From the NCBI GenBank assembly GCA_030040235.1, contig JASHUC010000499.1, positions 1-6,503 of the forward strand: 6,503 nucleotides of DNA, read 5' to 3'. Both the position numbers and the translations under genes were made by a program. A model generated the notes under the pieces. The model was not told where the DNA came from. It did no database searches and saw only the letters and a list, made by a program, of their open reading frames with translations. Positions 5,515-6,503 of the stretch are shown piece by piece; positions within the stretch are counted from its first letter, which is position 1; every line of letters starts with the position of its first letter. The stretch comes from Gammaproteobacteria bacterium. Its GTDB lineage: Bacteria; Pseudomonadota; Gammaproteobacteria; Steroidobacterales; Steroidobacteraceae.

Positions 5515-6503
5515 ATGCTGGATAATGCGCGCCGAGAATCCCCCCTCGTCACCCGTCGAGAATTCATTCGCGTGGCCGCTGCCGTCGGCGGAGGCTTGGC
5601 GCTCTCGCTCGATTTGAATGCCCAGGAAGGCGGAGCGCTGCGCCGCATGCGGCCGCGCCCGCCGAAGCCACCCTCGGCCTTCGTGCAGATCGGCAAGGAC
5701 AACATGATCACGATCGTCACCCCGGCGGTCGAGATGGGGCAGGGCGGCCACACGTCCCTGCCGATGATCATCATGGAGGAGCTCGGCGGAGACTGGGAGC
5801 GCTTGCAGGTGCAGGATGCGGCGGCGGCGCCGGTCTACAACAATCCGTTGATGGGACAGCAGGCGACCGTCGGCAGCTTTTCGGTGCGCGGCTGGTACGC
5901 GGAGCTGCGCCGGATCGCCGCTGCCGCGCGGGAAATGCTGGTGCAGGCCGCGGCGAAGGAGTGGGATGTCCCGGCGAGCGAGTGCTCGGTGAGCCGCAGC
6001 AAGATCATCCACGGGCCCACGCGCCGGACCCGCACCTTCGGGAGCGTGGCGGCGCGCGCTGCGGAGCTCCCGGTACCGCAGTACCCGACCCTCAAGCCCG
6101 ACCGCGAGTTCACGATCATCGGGACGTCACCGCTGCGGGTGGACATTCCGCCCAAGGTCAACGGCAGTGCCCACTACGGCATCGACATTCGCCTGCCCGA
6201 CATGCTCTATGCCGCGGTCAAGGCGTGTCCCACCTTCGGCGGCAGGATCCGCTCCTTCGACGACAGCGCCGCCAAGCAGGTGCCCGGCTACCACGCCACC
6301 GTCGCGCTGTCGGACACGATCATGATCGTCGCGCGCTCGTACTGGCAGGCGCAGAAGGCCCTCGATACGGTCACGGTCGAATACGACCTCGGCCGCCTCG
6401 GGACTCTCGACAGCGCGGAAGTGTCCCGGCGGCTGCGCGCCGGGACCACCGAGGCCGGGGAAGCGGTGCGCCACGACGGTGACGTGCAGCGTGCGCTCGC
6501 GAG
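5515..6503 (+). CDS. Molybdopterin-binding xanthine/aldehyde oxidoreductase subunit, IorB-like, N-terminal part
   Basis: This is an open frame of 329 codons that runs off the right edge. Full-length relatives are roughly 700-750 aa, so less than half is seen. It resembles the large subunit of isoquinoline 1-oxidoreductase and related membrane-associated aldehyde dehydrogenases, which hydroxylate heterocycles or aldehydes with a molybdenum cofactor. The N-terminus carries TRREFIRVAAAVGGG (residues 13-27), a twin-arginine export signal. The cofactor-binding segment AVEMGQGGHTSLPMIIMEEL (71-90) comes before the a/b hammerhead domain, which starts around 209 (VDIPPKVNGSAHYGIDI, then LYAAVKACPTFGG). 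This permuted order is typical of IorB rather than XdhB/XdhC-type chains. ATG 5515 has GGGAGG (5500-5505) 9 nt upstream. No gene for the 2Fe-2S partner (IorA) precedes it, because the upstream gene is on the opposite strand. Family assignment is firm; the substrate is unknown. Confidence 0.88.
   Translation, partial: MLDNARRESPLVTRREFIRVAAAVGGGLALSLDLNAQEGGALRRMRPRPPKPPSAFVQIGKDNMITIVTPAVEMGQGGHTSLPMIIMEELGGDWERLQVQDAAAAPVYNNPLMGQQATVGSFSVRGWYAELRRIAAAAREMLVQAAAKEWDVPASECSVSRSKIIHGPTRRTRTFGSVAARAAELPVPQYPTLKPDREFTIIGTSPLRVDIPPKVNGSAHYGIDIRLPDMLYAAVKACPTFGGRIRSFDDSAAKQVPGYHATVALSDTIMIVARSYWQAQKALDTVTVEYDLGRLGTLDSAEVSRRLRAGTTEAGEAVRHDGDVQRALA

Noticed and set aside
5373..5774. Upstream extension of the DLH-family open frame on the minus strand
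   Set aside because: It overlaps the start and Tat signal of the divergent molybdenum hydroxylase gene and is not protein-like. GTG 5372 has a near-perfect Shine-Dalgarno.

Overview
The window is high-GC bacterial DNA with dense, mostly single-gene transcription units, GTG as well as ATG starts, and purine-rich Shine-Dalgarno sites. The mix of a quinohemoprotein dehydrogenase of the polyvinyl-alcohol dehydrogenase type, a Tat-exported IorB-type molybdenum hydroxylase subunit, a SnoaL-like protein and a dienelactone-hydrolase-family enzyme suggests an aerobic, catabolically versatile Gram-negative proteobacterium (Steroidobacteraceae/Xanthomonadales-like or Sphingomonadales-like). That placement is an inference from gene content only.

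Layout, left to right. (1) 1-341, minus: 5' part of a secreted protein of unknown function, cut by the window edge. (2) 342-598: divergent intergenic region. (3) 599-1306, plus: DJ-1/PfpI-superfamily protein of isonitrile hydratase type with its active-site residues intact. (4) 1357-1917, plus: exported SnoaL/NTF2-like protein, 50 bp downstream and probably co-transcribed. (5) 1918-2029: convergent gap with two GC-rich hairpins. (6) 2030-2566, minus: multi-pass membrane protein. (7) 2567-2652: short divergent control region holding a candidate promoter and a 12-codon leader ORF. (8) 2653-4614, plus: quinohemoprotein with one heme c site and a PQQ propeller. (9) 4626-5372, minus: dienelactone-hydrolase-family enzyme, convergent with gene 8 across 11 bp. 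(10) 5373-5514: divergent promoter region. (11) 5515 to the right edge, plus: N-terminal part of a molybdopterin-binding hydroxylase subunit.

How the genes may work together: four products are predicted to be exported (genes 1, 4, 8, 11), and two of these are oxidoreductases that would feed electrons to the respiratory chain from the periplasm. The DLH-family enzyme and the isonitrile-hydratase-like enzyme have no export signal and are probably cytosolic. A catabolic neighbourhood that oxidises alcohols, aldehydes or heterocycles and then hydrolyses the products is plausible. However, the genes form several separate units and no shared substrate can be read from the sequence. I found no mobile elements, CRISPR, tRNA or rRNA, and no clear sign of a wholly new system. 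The most unusual local features are the coupled leader ORF before the quinohemoprotein and an Ala/Arg-rich insertion within its propeller.
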